Assembly (NCBI GenBank): GCA_902794825.1
Contig: CADBIU010000006.1
Location: forward strand, 33,905-97,904
From: an uncultured Lachnospiraceae bacterium
GTDB taxonomy: Bacteria; Bacillota; Clostridia; Lachnospirales; Lachnospiraceae
Direction of reading: 5' to 3'
DNA length: 64,000 nucleotides
The notes under the pieces are model-generated. The model had not been told where the DNA came from. It made no database searches and saw only the letters and a list, made by a program, of their open reading frames with translations. Of this stretch, positions 8,984-20,075 are shown piece after piece. The translations under genes and the position numbers were made by a program. The stretch's first letter is position 1. Every line of letters starts with the position of its first letter.

Positions 8984-9050
8984 AATCTTTCCTCCATACC
9001 GTTATTTTCCGGTACTTCCCCCTACACTCTCCATGTTTTACATTATAAAG

Positions 9051-9077
9051 ACCTTCAAGTCAAACAGACCTGAAGGT
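9051..9077 (-). terminator. Intrinsic terminator of the surface protein gene
   Basis: An 11-bp stem around a 5-nt loop. The only mismatch on plus is a G-T wobble on minus, so the hairpin fits the minus-strand transcript better. It is followed by CTTTAT on minus and by seven T on plus, so it may also stop plus-strand read-through. Confidence 0.7.
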
Positions 9078-9119
9078 TTTTTTCTTAATATTGTATTAAA
9101 TCTTTCTATCATTTTTATA

Positions 9120-10769
9120 TTACTCTTTACTCTGTTCAAACCGCATCCAGATAAACAGCGCGATCACAGCCATAAGAAGCATCCCTCCCCAAAGAAGCGT
9201 ATTAGAAGAATCCGCAGTCTTTGCGGAGTGAGTTTTTTTGATCGTAGTGCTTGTCCTCGCAGGCATGGACCTGGAGACTTTCGTTGTCAGAACTGTAGCG
9301 ACGATTTTCCCCTCTTCGATGGTTCCCCGGCTTCTTTGTGAAATTTCTTCTTCGCCGCTTCTTCCTTCCGGCAGAGGTTCGTGACTGTTGGTGATCGTAT
9401 AGCCGTCCAGATCGGAGCCGCTGATCAGCCCTGTATATCCTTCAAGCCTCTCTTCCACGACTGAATAGGACTGTCTGACACAGTCCGAATAGACTGCCAG
9501 TTCCTCAAATGTTCCGCTCCAGTCGTTCTCTTCACTGAGTGTGATCGTCCTGCCGGTTTCTTTTCCGTTCGCGTACAGAGTGACATTTACGCTTTCGGGC
9601 CTTGTGCCGTCATTATCATCATCGTCTTCCCATAAACCTGTTACGTCGATATCAATCGCAGGGTTTTGGGAAAGCGGCGTCAGATAAAGAGTTTCCTCAG
9701 TGTAATCTGTCGTTCCCCTGAATAATACCGCGTCCTCATCGGTCTCTTCAGAGTCCTCCTTAGAACCCGCGAAAATACGGCCGCCCTGTTCTATCATATA
9801 TTCACAATTTGCGTCTGTTTTTACGGCAAATCCTCTGTACCCTTCCGGCATGCTGAAACTGATCTCTCTGTTTCCCTGAGTATCCCGTATTCTAATATCA
9901 GAATAATCTGTCAGGTTCTCTTCCCCGGATCCGGCAAATACCGCAGTCAGGATCGACGCGGGCGCAAATCCCTCCGAAAACGTGTCTGCCTTCTCCCCGT
10001 CTCCATTTGGCATCGCATCTGAGATCGCGTGACCGGTTCCGTCGCAGAGAGCCAGCAGTGAAATTGTCTTATCAGAGATTAACGGAGCTCTGGCGGGAAG
10101 CGCATTGCTCTCCGCGCCGCATCCTATCGCGTCAGCGTTTTTCCCGGCGATAGCGGTGATATTCCCTTCTTCTATTGAAATAAGACCGCAGGCATACTGC
10201 CCCCGGCTTGCTCCTATTGCCGCGGCTCCGTCTCCTCCGATCGCCGCTAGATATCCTTTTCCTTTTATGCGAAGATTTGCTTCCAGCAGGTGTCCTTCCT
10301 CCCCTCCGGGAAGAGTACCCGCTTCGATACCCGCATATCCTTCCGCGCCCTGGAGGAAATTCTCCATGACCGGCGCATCGCCTTCTTCAGTCTTTTCTAC
10401 CTCTGCAAGACGTATTTCTGCGTCTGCTCCCGGGATCACCCTGAGAGCAGGTCCGTTTTCCGCTATGATCCTCACTCCGTTAAGCACAAGAGTCGCGTAT
10501 CCGGAGACTTCTATTTTGTCCCTGGAGTAATCGACGGCAGGATTTAGCTTTATACAGACTGTTCCCCCGTAAATGTAAAGTTTTCCTTCCTCTTCCTCAT
10601 ATCTGAAGCTGCCGGCGGATTCCGCCTCTACGAGCAGAGAGCCCGCTTCCATCTGTGTTGTCTGCGGTACCTTATCTGCCGCTTCTGCCGCGTGAGCCCC
10701 CCGCCCCGCTGACGATACAAGGATCAGAATAACAGAGGAAATCCATATGATCCTTTTTATTGTATTCAT
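9120..10769 (-). CDS. Secreted, membrane-anchored surface protein with a Cna B-type domain
   Basis: The 549-residue protein has a signal peptide (residues 1-28, hydrophobic core WISSVILILVSSAG, probable cleavage after AHA). A beta-rich region (about 50-220) contains glycine-rich turns such as GGDGAAAIGASRGQ and GKNADAIGCG, seen in carbohydrate-binding or adhesin repeats. A Cna B-type fold follows near 385-465 (VNVTLYANGKETGRTITLSEEN ... YTITNSHE). The C-terminus is a Thr/Ser/Lys stretch, a membrane helix and a short tail ending in FEQSKE. No LPxTG motif is present; SAKTADSSN stands where it would be expected. Function is unknown, perhaps adhesion. It diverges from carB. The start has only a weak ribosome site. 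Confidence 0.75.
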   Translation of the reverse strand: MNTIKRIIWISSVILILVSSAGRGAHAAEAADKVPQTTQMEAGSLLVEAESAGSFRYEEEEGKLYIYGGTVCIKLNPAVDYSRDKIEVSGYATLVLNGVRIIAENGPALRVIPGADAEIRLAEVEKTEEGDAPVMENFLQGAEGYAGIEAGTLPGGEEGHLLEANLRIKGKGYLAAIGGDGAAAIGASRGQYACGLISIEEGNITAIAGKNADAIGCGAESNALPARAPLISDKTISLLALCDGTGHAISDAMPNGDGEKADTFSEGFAPASILTAVFAGSGEENLTDYSDIRIRDTQGNREISFSMPEGYRGFAVKTDANCEYMIEQGGRIFAGSKEDSEETDEDAVLFRGTTDYTEETLYLTPLSQNPAIDIDVTGLWEDDDDNDGTRPESVNVTLYANGKETGRTITLSEENDWSGTFEELAVYSDCVRQSYSVVEERLEGYTGLISGSDLDGYTITNSHEPLPEGRSGEEEISQRSRGTIEEGKIVATVLTTKVSRSMPARTSTTIKKTHSAKTADSSNTLLWGGMLLMAVIALFIWMRFEQSKE

Positions 10770-11001
10770 TTTCCGAATCCCTTTATAAACAAAAGAATAT
10801 GTTTTTGAGAATGCAATAGTCCTTTTATACTTAATTATTTTACTATTTTGTAATACTTTTGTAAATATTATTTCCTCATTATGTCATTGATTTAATTAAA
10901 TTTTTACAAATATTAACCAAATTAGTAGTGGAAATTCTTTTGTCATTCAATTACAATTTATGAGATTAAGGGTTTAGCAAAACTAAAGAAAGAGAGGACT
11001 T
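10770..11001. other. Divergent AT-rich intergenic region between the surface protein gene and carB
   Basis: A 232-bp AT-rich spacer that must hold promoters for both divergent genes. I find no box pair good enough to name: TTGTCA at 10940-10945 has no good -10 at 17-18 bp, and TACAAT at 10952-10957 has no good -35. No PyrR-like anti-terminator or riboswitch fold is recognisable before carB. The carB ribosome site is GAGAGG, 6 nt before ATG. Confidence 0.5.
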
Positions 11002-14000
11002 ATGGCACAACGCACTGATATTCATAAAATTTTGATCATCGGTTCAGGTCCCATCGTCATCGGGCAGGCGTGTGAATTTGACTATTCCGGCACTCAGGCC
11101 TGTAAAGCACTCCGAAGCCTCGGATATGAGATCGTACTCGTCAACTCCAATCCGGCTACTATCATGACAGATCCGGAGATGGCTGATATTACTTATATCG
11201 AACCTCTTAACGTCAGACGTATGGAGCAGATCATTGCGAAAGAACGTCCCGACGCTCTTCTTCCCAATCTCGGAGGTCAGTCCGGCCTCAATTTATGTTC
11301 AGAGCTTTATAAAGAAGGAATTCTTGACAAATATGGCGTTAAAGTCATCGGCGTTCAGGTCGATGCTATTGAGCGCGGTGAAGACAGGATCGAGTTTAAA
11401 GAGACGATGAACAGTCTCGGGATTGAAATGGCCAGAAGCGAAGTCGCTTACTCAGTGGAGGAAGCGCTTGGGATTGCCGATGAGCTGGGTTATCCTGTAG
11501 TCCTTCGCCCCGCGTATACGATGGGAGGCGCCGGCGGCGGCCTTGTATATAATAAAGATGAACTTCGGACAGTGTGCGCCCGCGGCCTTCAGGCCAGTCT
11601 GATCCACCAGGTTCTCGTCGAGGAGTCTATCCTTGGCTGGGAAGAGCTTGAGTTGGAAGTCGTCCGCGACAAGGACAACAACATGATCACCGTATGCTTT
11701 ATCGAGAATGTCGACCCGGTCGGCGTTCACACCGGTGACTCTTTCTGCACTGCTCCCATGCTCACGATCGATGAGGATCTGCAGAAAAAGCTTCAGGAGC
11801 AGTCCTACAAGATCGTAGAACACATCGGCGTCATCGGAGGTACAAATGTTCAGTTTGCCCACGACCCCAAGACGGGCCGCGTCGTCGTTATTGAGATCAA
11901 CCCCAGGACATCCCGCTCTTCCGCTCTCGCTTCCAAAGCGACCGGCTTTCCGATCGCCCTGGTCTCCGCTAAGCTCGCGACAGGTCTTACTCTCAGCGAA
12001 CTTCCCTGCGGTAAGTACGGTACCCTGGATAAATATGTTCCCGACGGAGACTATGTCGTAGTTAAATTCGCGCGCTGGGCATTTGAAAAGTTCAAGGGCG
12101 TCAACGACCATCTCGGAACACAGATGCGTGCTGTCGGCGAAGTCATGAGTATTGGCAAAAACTACAAGGAGGCCTTCCAGAAGGCGATCCGTTCTCTCGA
12201 GAAAGACCGCTACGGCCTGGGCTTTGTCAAAAACTACAATGAACTCAGCAAAGAGAAGCTCCTGAAACTCCTCGTTATCCCTAACAGCGAACGCTATTTT
12301 ATCATGTATGAAGCTCTGCGCAAGGGCGCCACTGCCGATGAGATCTTCGCCCTGACAAGTGTCAAGCACTACTTCGTCAATCAGATGAAAGAGCTCGTGG
12401 AAGAAGAGGAAGCGCTGCTTCACTCACCTCTCACCGCAGAAGCTCTCATACAGGCCAAGAAGAACGGTTTCTCAGACAAATACCTCAGCCAGATCCTCGG
12501 AATCTCCGAAGAAGAGATCCGCACGAAGCGAGAGGAGCTCGGAGTCGTCGAGACCTGGGATGCCGTTCACGTCAGCGGCACCGAGGACAGCGCTTACTAC
12601 TACTCTACTTATAATGCGCCGGACAATGATCCGGTCTCTACCGACCGTCCGAAGATCATGATCCTCGGCGGAGGCCCCAACAGGATCGGCCAGGGTATCG
12701 AATTCGATTACTGCTGCGTACATGCGGCCAAGTCGCTTCACAGCCTCGGATTCGAGACGATCATCGTCAACTGCAATCCCGAGACCGTCTCGACGGATTA
12801 CGATACATCGGACAAACTCTATTTTGAGCCCCTGACCCTCGAAGACGTTCTCTCGATCTACAATAAAGAGAAGCCTGTCGGCGTCATCGCCCAGTTCGGC
12901 GGCCAGACACCTCTGAACCTTGCGGCAGACCTCAAGGCCAACGGCGTCCGTATTCTCGGCACACAGCCCGAAGTTATCGACCTCGCGGAGGACCGCGATC
13001 ACTTCCGCGCGATGATGGACAAACTCGGCATTCCCATGCCTGAGTCAGGAATGGCCACAACAGTTGAAGAAGCAACAGAAATTGCCAATTCGATCGGCTA
13101 TCCCGTAATGGTCCGTCCTTCTTACGTCCTCGGCGGACGCGGCATGGAAGTCGTCTATGATGACGATTCCATGAAAGACTATATGCTTGCGGCTGTCGGC
13201 GTTACACCGGACCGTCCGATCCTGATCGACAGATTCCTCAACCACGCTATGGAGTGCGAGGCAGACGCGATCAGCGACGGTGAGCACGCCTATGTTCCCG
13301 CCGTCATGGAGCACATTGAGCTCGCAGGCATTCACTCCGGCGACTCCGCATGCATCATTCCTTCCAGACATATCCCGCAGGACAATCTGGAGACCATTAA
13401 AGAGTACACCCGCAAGATCGCGGAGGAAATGCATGTCGTCGGCCTCATGAACATGCAGTATGCTATTGAAAACGGAAAGGTATACGTTCTGGAAGCCAAT
13501 CCCAGAGCATCCCGAACCGTTCCGCTGGTATCCAAGGTCTGCGGAATCCGTATGGTTCCTCTTGCAACCGAGATCATTACCTCCGAGATCACCGGCAGAC
13601 CCTCTCCCGTGCGCGCACTCGGAGAACGTACAATCCCTTACTACGGCGTTAAGGAAGCAGTCTTCCCCTTCAATATGTTCCAGGAAGTCGATCCGGTACT
13701 CGGACCCGAGATGCGCTCTACAGGCGAAGTTCTTGGCATTGCGGACAAGACAGGTGAAGCTTACTTCAAAGCACAGGAGGCTGCCAATGCGACGCTTCCT
13801 ACTGAGGGAACGGTCCTGATCTCCGTCAACAAAAAGGATAAGCCTGAAGTGGCGGAAGTTGCTTCGATCTTCAGTGAATGCGGCTTCAAGATCCTGGCTA
13901 CGGGAGGCACATGCGATCTGATCCAGGAAGCAGGCATCCCCGCTGAGCGGGTCAAGAAGCTCTACGAGGGACGTCCCAATATCCTTGACCTGATCACTAA

Positions 14001-14211
14001 CGGAAAGATCCAGCTCATCGTCAACTCTCCTGTCGGCAAAGACAGCATTCACGACGACAGCTATCTTAGAAAGAACGCCATCAAGGCCCGCGTTCCTTAC
14101 ATCACCACGATCGATGCGGCCCGCGCAGCAGCTGAGGGAATCCGCTATGTCAAGAAGCACGGCGACAGCGAGATCCGCTCACTGCAGGAGTGGCACTCCC
14201 TGATCAAATGA
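11002..14211 (+). CDS. carB: Carbamoyl-phosphate synthase large subunit
   Basis: Makes carbamoyl phosphate from bicarbonate, ATP and glutamine-derived ammonia for pyrimidine and arginine synthesis. It needs the small subunit CarA, which is not in this window. The 1069-residue length is normal. Two homologous halves are visible: an N-terminal carboxyphosphate ATP-grasp half (GSGPIVIGQACEFDYSGTQA from residue 14) and a second carbamate half (GGGPNRIGQGIEFDYC near 556). The C-terminal MGS-like allosteric domain includes ILATGGTCDLI. It is one of only two intact plus-strand genes and is flanked by a shared terminator, so it is expressed alone. Most relatives carry carA immediately upstream. Confidence 0.97.
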   Translation: MAQRTDIHKILIIGSGPIVIGQACEFDYSGTQACKALRSLGYEIVLVNSNPATIMTDPEMADITYIEPLNVRRMEQIIAKERPDALLPNLGGQSGLNLCSELYKEGILDKYGVKVIGVQVDAIERGEDRIEFKETMNSLGIEMARSEVAYSVEEALGIADELGYPVVLRPAYTMGGAGGGLVYNKDELRTVCARGLQASLIHQVLVEESILGWEELELEVVRDKDNNMITVCFIENVDPVGVHTGDSFCTAPMLTIDEDLQKKLQEQSYKIVEHIGVIGGTNVQFAHDPKTGRVVVIEINPRTSRSSALASKATGFPIALVSAKLATGLTLSELPCGKYGTLDKYVPDGDYVVVKFARWAFEKFKGVNDHLGTQMRAVGEVMSIGKNYKEAFQKAIRSLEKDRYGLGFVKNYNELSKEKLLKLLVIPNSERYFIMYEALRKGATADEIFALTSVKHYFVNQMKELVEEEEALLHSPLTAEALIQAKKNGFSDKYLSQILGISEEEIRTKREELGVVETWDAVHVSGTEDSAYYYSTYNAPDNDPVSTDRPKIMILGGGPNRIGQGIEFDYCCVHAAKSLHSLGFETIIVNCNPETVSTDYDTSDKLYFEPLTLEDVLSIYNKEKPVGVIAQFGGQTPLNLAADLKANGVRILGTQPEVIDLAEDRDHFRAMMDKLGIPMPESGMATTVEEATEIANSIGYPVMVRPSYVLGGRGMEVVYDDDSMKDYMLAAVGVTPDRPILIDRFLNHAMECEADAISDGEHAYVPAVMEHIELAGIHSGDSACIIPSRHIPQDNLETIKEYTRKIAEEMHVVGLMNMQYAIENGKVYVLEANPRASRTVPLVSKVCGIRMVPLATEIITSEITGRPSPVRALGERTIPYYGVKEAVFPFNMFQEVDPVLGPEMRSTGEVLGIADKTGEAYFKAQEAANATLPTEGTVLISVNKKDKPEVAEVASIFSECGFKILATGGTCDLIQEAGIPAERVKKLYEGRPNILDLITNGKIQLIVNSPVGKDSIHDDSYLRKNAIKARVPYITTIDAARAAAEGIRYVKKHGDSEIRSLQEWHSLIK

Positions 14212-14223
14212 TCGCATAAAAGC

Positions 14224-14260
14224 AAAAAAAGAGATCGGACATCCGTCCGATCTCTTTTCA
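14224..14260. terminator. Bidirectional terminator between carB and the atp operon
   Basis: A perfect 13-bp stem (14228-14240 and 14245-14257) closes a 4-nt loop. On plus it is followed by T-rich TTCATTTTAT and ends carB. On minus it is followed by seven T residues and ends the atp operon, whose last gene stops at 14274. Confidence 0.92.
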
Positions 14261-14273
14261 TTTTATACACCGG

Positions 14274-14678
14274 TTAATGCTTTGCACTGTTGATCCTGAC
14301 CAGCGCTCTGTACAGCTTGGCTTCCGCTTTGACTCTGGAAATCTCATCCAGGTTATCATGCGCAAGTTTCTCTTCCGCTCTCTTCTTAGCTTCCATTGCT
14401 CTCGCGACATCAATATCTTCGCCCCATTCCCAGGTCGTGGGAATGATACGGCAATGATTGTTCATCATCGAAAGCATTCCGCCGATACAAGCGGCTTTTC
14501 GCTCGGTTCCATCTTCCATCACTACCGTCGCAGTGCCCATTCCGATGGCAGTCACATAATTCATATGCCTGGCGAGAATGGCAAGATCACCGTGTATGGT
14601 GCGCAGTTTGACCCGCTGCACCTCTCCGTCATATTCAAGGCCATCCATGGAGACGACCTGTAACCGGAAGGTTGCCAT
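14274..14678 (-). CDS. atpC: F1 ATP synthase epsilon subunit
   Basis: Central-stalk subunit that links gamma to the c-ring and can inhibit ATP hydrolysis. The 134 residues show an N-terminal beta-sandwich (FRLQVVSMDGLEYDGEVQRVKLRTIHGDLAILARHMNY) and a C-terminal helical hairpin (residues about 90-134, AMEAKKRAEEKLA ... RALVRINSA). Last gene of the atp operon, 34 nt after atpD and directly before a strong terminator. The helix-hairpin retains Arg and Lys residues of the kind that bind ATP in some Bacillus epsilons, but I cannot judge ATP binding from sequence alone. Confidence 0.95.
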   Translation of the reverse strand: MATFRLQVVSMDGLEYDGEVQRVKLRTIHGDLAILARHMNYVTAIGMGTATVVMEDGTERKAACIGGMLSMMNNHCRIIPTTWEWGEDIDVARAMEAKKRAEEKLAHDNLDEISRVKAEAKLYRALVRINSAKH

Positions 14679-14712
14679 AGCGTCTTCCTCCCTTCATTTG
14701 CGATTGTAATCT

Positions 14713-16107
<1,395 letters not shown>

Positions 16108-16121
16108 CTACTCCTTTAGTA

Positions 16122-16994
16122 TCAATTCCCTTCTGCGCCAGCAACGATCTCCGTGATCTCCTGCGTGATGCTCGCCTGTCTCGCTCTGTTGTAGTACAGG
16201 CTGAGTTTCTCGATCATCTCACCGGCATTGTCCGTTGCCGCTTCCATCGCGGTACGTCTCGCAGCCAGCTCACTTGCCACCGATACATTAATACTGGTGT
16301 ACAAAAGACCAGCAAGATATTCAGGTACGATCGCGTTAAAGACAGTTTCACTGTCCGGTTCATAAAGAATCAGATCGCGCACCGGCTCCTTTTTCTTCTG
16401 GTCGTCAGCTGCCTCTTCTTCGAAATCAGAGAGCGGCAGGAGCGACGTCGATCTGGGAGTCTGCGTCATCATGGAAACGAAGTCCGTATAGCACAGAAGA
16501 ACGTGTCCGAATTTTCCTTTGGAATAAGCGTCACAGATTAGTTTGGCGATACCGAAGCAGTCGGAAACACTGATCTTTGCGACTTCTGAGTATGCCTCGG
16601 TGAAAAGTTCCACGCCGTGATGGCGGAAATACTCGACAGATTTTTTACCTATGGGCAGGACCATATAGTCCCGGCCCTTCGTTTCGCTCTCCATAAACTT
16701 GAAAAGATTGGAGTTGTAGCCGCCTGCAAGTCCTCTGTCACCCGCGATCACGATATACAGCCATTTGTCATTGGCCACCTGCTTCGTATAAGGAGACTGG
16801 AAATCTGTATTTCCGCAGGCAATATCAGTGAGCGTTTCCCTCATAATAGAGAAATAAGGTTTACTCTGATCTGCCTTGTCCTTTGCTTTGCGAAGCTTGG
16901 ATGCCGCCACCAGCTGCATAGCCTTGGTGATCTGCATAGTGTTCTGAACGCTTTTGATCCGGAGTTTTACAGCTTTCATATTAGTAGCTGCCAT
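16122..16994 (-). CDS. atpG: F1 ATP synthase gamma subunit
   Basis: Rotor shaft that turns inside the alpha3-beta3 head. The 290 residues have the family N-terminal coiled-coil (LRIKSVQNTMQITKAMQLVAASKLRKAK), the internal Rossmann-like part (VIAGDRGLAGGYNSN) and the conserved C-terminal helix (ARRTAMEAATDNAGEMIEKLSLYYNRARQASIT). An acidic, Lys-rich insertion near residues 190-205 (EEEAADDQKKKEP) lies in a loop that varies between species. It sits between atpA (29 nt) and atpD (20 nt). Confidence 0.97.
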   Translation of the reverse strand: MAATNMKAVKLRIKSVQNTMQITKAMQLVAASKLRKAKDKADQSKPYFSIMRETLTDIACGNTDFQSPYTKQVANDKWLYIVIAGDRGLAGGYNSNLFKFMESETKGRDYMVLPIGKKSVEYFRHHGVELFTEAYSEVAKISVSDCFGIAKLICDAYSKGKFGHVLLCYTDFVSMMTQTPRSTSLLPLSDFEEEAADDQKKKEPVRDLILYEPDSETVFNAIVPEYLAGLLYTSINVSVASELAARRTAMEAATDNAGEMIEKLSLYYNRARQASITQEITEIVAGAEGN

Positions 16995-17023
16995 ATTTAA
17001 ATCCCTCCGTTATCTGTTTCTTT

Positions 17024-18550
17024 TTATCTGTTTCTCTTCTTTATGAACTCCTGCGTATAAGCAGTCAGGGCTGCCTTCAGTGCTGTTTCAGCTTCTTCGT
17101 CCAGTGCTCCGGTCTCACGGATCCTTCTCATAGCTGCCACTCCGTCCGGATCTTCATCCAGGCGTCTGTACATGCCTTTCTCATATTCCGCGATCTCATC
17201 GACCTCTACATCCGTGAGGATTCCTCTTACGACCGCGTAAAGGATCGCGACCTGCTTCTCTACGGGAACAGGCTGAGATTTATCCTGCTTGAGAACTTCC
17301 ACGATTCTTTCGCCTTGTGCAAGACGAGCCTTGGTGTCGGCATCCAGATCCGATCCGAACTGAGCAAAGCTCTGCAGTTCACGGTACTGCGAATAGATCA
17401 GCTTCAGTGTACCGGCAACTTTCTTCATGGCCTTGATCTGAGCATTGCCGCCGACTCGGGATACAGAGATACCGGGGTTGACAGCAGGCATGATGCCGGA
17501 GTGGAAAAGCTCCGTCTCAAGGAAGATCTGGCCATCTGTGATAGAGATGACGTTGGTAGGAATATAAGCGGATACGTCACCTGCCTGCGTCTCGATGATC
17601 GGAAGCGCAGTAAGGGAACCGCCGCCCAGATCTTCAGAGAGTTTCGCCGCTCTCTCAAGAAGTCTTGAGTGCAGATAGAATACGTCTCCGGGATAAGCCT
17701 CACGTCCCGGGGGACGGCGGATCAGCAGGGACAGGGCACGGTATGCCACCGCGTGCTTGGAAAGATCATCATAAATGATCAGCACATGTTTGCCCTTGTT
17801 CATGAAATATTCGCCCATTGCGCATCCTGAATAAGGCGCAATGTACTGAAGCGGTGAGGGCTCGGAAGCAGTAGCCGCAACGACGATGGAGTAATCCATT
17901 GCGCCGCCTTCCTGCAGCTCGTTCACGATGCCTGTGACCGTGGAGCGTTTCTGACCGATCGCGACATAAATACAGATAACGTCCTTTCCCTTCTGGTTCA
18001 GGATCGTATCGATGGCGATCGTGGTCTTGCCTGTCTGACGGTCACCGATGATCAGCTCACGCTGTCCTCTTCCGATCGGGATCATGGAGTCAATAGCCTT
18101 GATTCCTGTCTGAAGGGGCTCTTTAACGGGCTGTCTTTCAATAATGCCGTGTGCAGGGGATTCCACAGGACGAAACTCTGTGGTATCAATAGGGCCTGCA
18201 CCGTCGATCGGCTGTCCGATTGCGTTTACTACACGGCCGATCATTGCTTCTCCTACGGGAACGGAAACGACGCGGCCGGTTCTCTTTACTGTCTGGCCTT
18301 CGTTAATACCCTTGTCTTCGCCGAAAAGGACGACAGAGACACTTGTTTCCTCAAGGTTCTGCGCCATGCCGAAGGTTCCGTTCTCGAACTCAAGAAGCTC
18401 ACCCGCCATGCAGTTCACCAGGCCGCTTACCCTGGAGATACCGTCGCCGACGGTAAGGACCGTTCCGGTCTCATTCTGTATGATCGCATTCTGATAATTC
18501 TTAATCTGACTGCGGATCACCTGGGATATCTTCTCTGGTTTTAATTCCAT
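17024..18550 (-). CDS. atpA: F1 ATP synthase alpha subunit
   Basis: Non-catalytic nucleotide-binding subunit of the F1 head. The 508 residues show an N-terminal delta-binding helix, the beta-barrel with [14 protein letters not shown], the P-loop GDRQTGKT (169-176) and the YAIGQKRS-like motif [11 protein letters not shown]. The conserved Arg finger lies in the [12 protein letters not shown] block. Its start overlaps the last base of the atpH stop, which indicates translational coupling. The gene is complete and follows the standard operon order. Confidence 0.98.
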   Translation of the reverse strand: MELKPEKISQVIRSQIKNYQNAIIQNETGTVLTVGDGISRVSGLVNCMAGELLEFENGTFGMAQNLEETSVSVVLFGEDKGINEGQTVKRTGRVVSVPVGEAMIGRVVNAIGQPIDGAGPIDTTEFRPVESPAHGIIERQPVKEPLQTGIKAIDSMIPIGRGQRELIIGDRQTGKTTIAIDTILNQKGKDVICIYVAIGQKRSTVTGIVNELQEGGAMDYSIVVAATASEPSPLQYIAPYSGCAMGEYFMNKGKHVLIIYDDLSKHAVAYRALSLLIRRPPGREAYPGDVFYLHSRLLERAAKLSEDLGGGSLTALPIIETQAGDVSAYIPTNVISITDGQIFLETELFHSGIMPAVNPGISVSRVGGNAQIKAMKKVAGTLKLIYSQYRELQSFAQFGSDLDADTKARLAQGERIVEVLKQDKSQPVPVEKQVAILYAVVRGILTDVEVDEIAEYEKGMYRRLDEDPDGVAAMRRIRETGALDEEAETALKAALTAYTQEFIKKRNR

Positions 18551-19116
18551 TAGTTTATTCCTTTACAATACTGTTTCACTGACCTTTTTGCGAAGGTCGG
18601 TTTGCGAAGGTCGGCAAGCCTGCCCATGACGGTGCCGTCCAGCAATCTGCCTCCGATCTCAACTTTGAGACCGCCGAGGACACTGCCGTCGACTTTCTGC
18701 CTGAGAATAACTTTCTTTCCGCTGATCTGTTCCAATTTGGCTCTTAGTGAATCGACCTGCGCGTCTGTCAGTTCTACCGCGCTGGTCACTGTCGCCTCTT
18801 CAATACCGTGATCCTTGTTGTAAGATTCCCGGAATGTGCGGCAGCATAAGCCGAATCCTCTGAGCAGATTGTTCTCAAGCAGGATCATCAAGAAATTCTG
18901 CAGATACGGATGCAGCTGATCCCTGAACGCTTCTTCGAGAAGACCCAGACGTTCTCTTCTGGGGATCGAGGGTTCAAGGAGAAGCGTGATATAATCGGGG
19001 TTCTCCTTAAATATCACATTCACAGCTTCCATCTGCTTCAAAATCTCTTCGGAGAGACCTTCCTCCGCAGCAAGGTCGTACAGGCTCTGCCCGTACAGAC
19101 TCGTCGCTGTCGTCAT
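18550..19116 (-). CDS. atpH: F1 ATP synthase delta subunit
   Basis: Peripheral-stalk subunit that holds the b dimer to the top of the F1 head. The 188 residues begin with the family pattern [13 protein letters not shown], have a helical N-terminal domain, and end with the conserved [25 protein letters not shown] block. It overlaps atpF by 4 nt (ATGA) and touches atpA by 1 nt, so the three are translationally coupled. Confidence 0.95.
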   Translation of the reverse strand: MTTATSLYGQSLYDLAAEEGLSEEILKQMEAVNVIFKENPDYITLLLEPSIPRRERLGLLEEAFRDQLHPYLQNFLMILLENNLLRGFGLCCRTFRESYNKDHGIEEATVTSAVELTDAQVDSLRAKLEQISGKKVILRQKVDGSVLGGLKVEIGGRLLDGTVMGRLADLRKPTFAKRSVKQYCKGIN

Positions 19117-19622
19117 GATGCCTCTCCTACATTTTTAATGAACTCATCAATAAGCTTCTTGTGATCGGCTTCGTTGATCTCTTTTTCAACGACTTTACCC
19201 GCGATATCCATCGCGAGTCCGCCGATCTCATCCTTGACTTCATTGATCGCTTTCTTCTTCTCCTGTGCGATATCCGCCTCAGCTTTTCTGCGGATTCCTG
19301 CTGCGTGCTCCTGGGCCTGCTTCAGGGTCTCATCCGCTTTGATCTGAGCTTCCTTCTGGGCGCTCTGCACGATCTGTGCAGCTTCCGCTCTCGCACCGGC
19401 CAGCCCCTCTTCGTACTGTACTTTAAGACTGTCCGCAGCTTCCTTAGCTTCTCTTGCCTCTTTGATCTCCTGATCAGCCATTTGTCTTCTCTTTTCAAGG
19501 ACCTCATTAATGGGTTTGAAAAGGAAACGCTTGATCAGGTACACCTGAATGAACAGGTTGAGGATCTGTGCGATGAAGGTCCACGGGATGATCGTCACAA
19601 GTTCCTGTGTACCACTACTCAT
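19113..19622 (-). CDS. atpF: F0 ATP synthase b subunit
   Basis: Membrane-anchored stator subunit. The 169 residues start with one membrane helix (about 10-28, IIPWTFIAQILNLFIQVYLIKRFLF), followed by a long charged coiled-coil rich in Ala, Glu, Lys and Gln, as in all b subunits. The C-terminal part (GGLAMDIAGKVVEKEINEADHKKLIDEFI) matches the delta-contact region. There is a single b gene, so the stalk should be a homodimer. GGAGG is present just before the start; it lies between atpE and atpH. Confidence 0.95.
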   Translation of the reverse strand: MSSGTQELVTIIPWTFIAQILNLFIQVYLIKRFLFKPINEVLEKRRQMADQEIKEAREAKEAADSLKVQYEEGLAGARAEAAQIVQSAQKEAQIKADETLKQAQEHAAGIRRKAEADIAQEKKKAINEVKDEIGGLAMDIAGKVVEKEINEADHKKLIDEFIKNVGEAS

Positions 19623-19686
19623 TTATGCCTCCTTGTGGCTGCAGCGTCCCATCAGGGACGGTAGTTGCTTCAGTAACAGCCAGGAT

Positions 19687-20007
<321 letters not shown>

Positions 20008-20075
20008 TCATTGCGCGTTGAGTTCGAATAATAAAGATCCGGGGAGATCAGATCACTGACACCCCTTGTGCGCCA

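Noticed and set aside
10930-10970. carB promoter
   Set aside because: Several half-matches exist (TTGTCA, TACAAT) but no pair with correct spacing, so I do not name one.
11452-14160. Long minus-strand open frames (323 and 371 codons) inside carB
   Set aside because: They are antisense to a clear, full-length carB, have no family resemblance and no ribosome sites. They come from codon bias.
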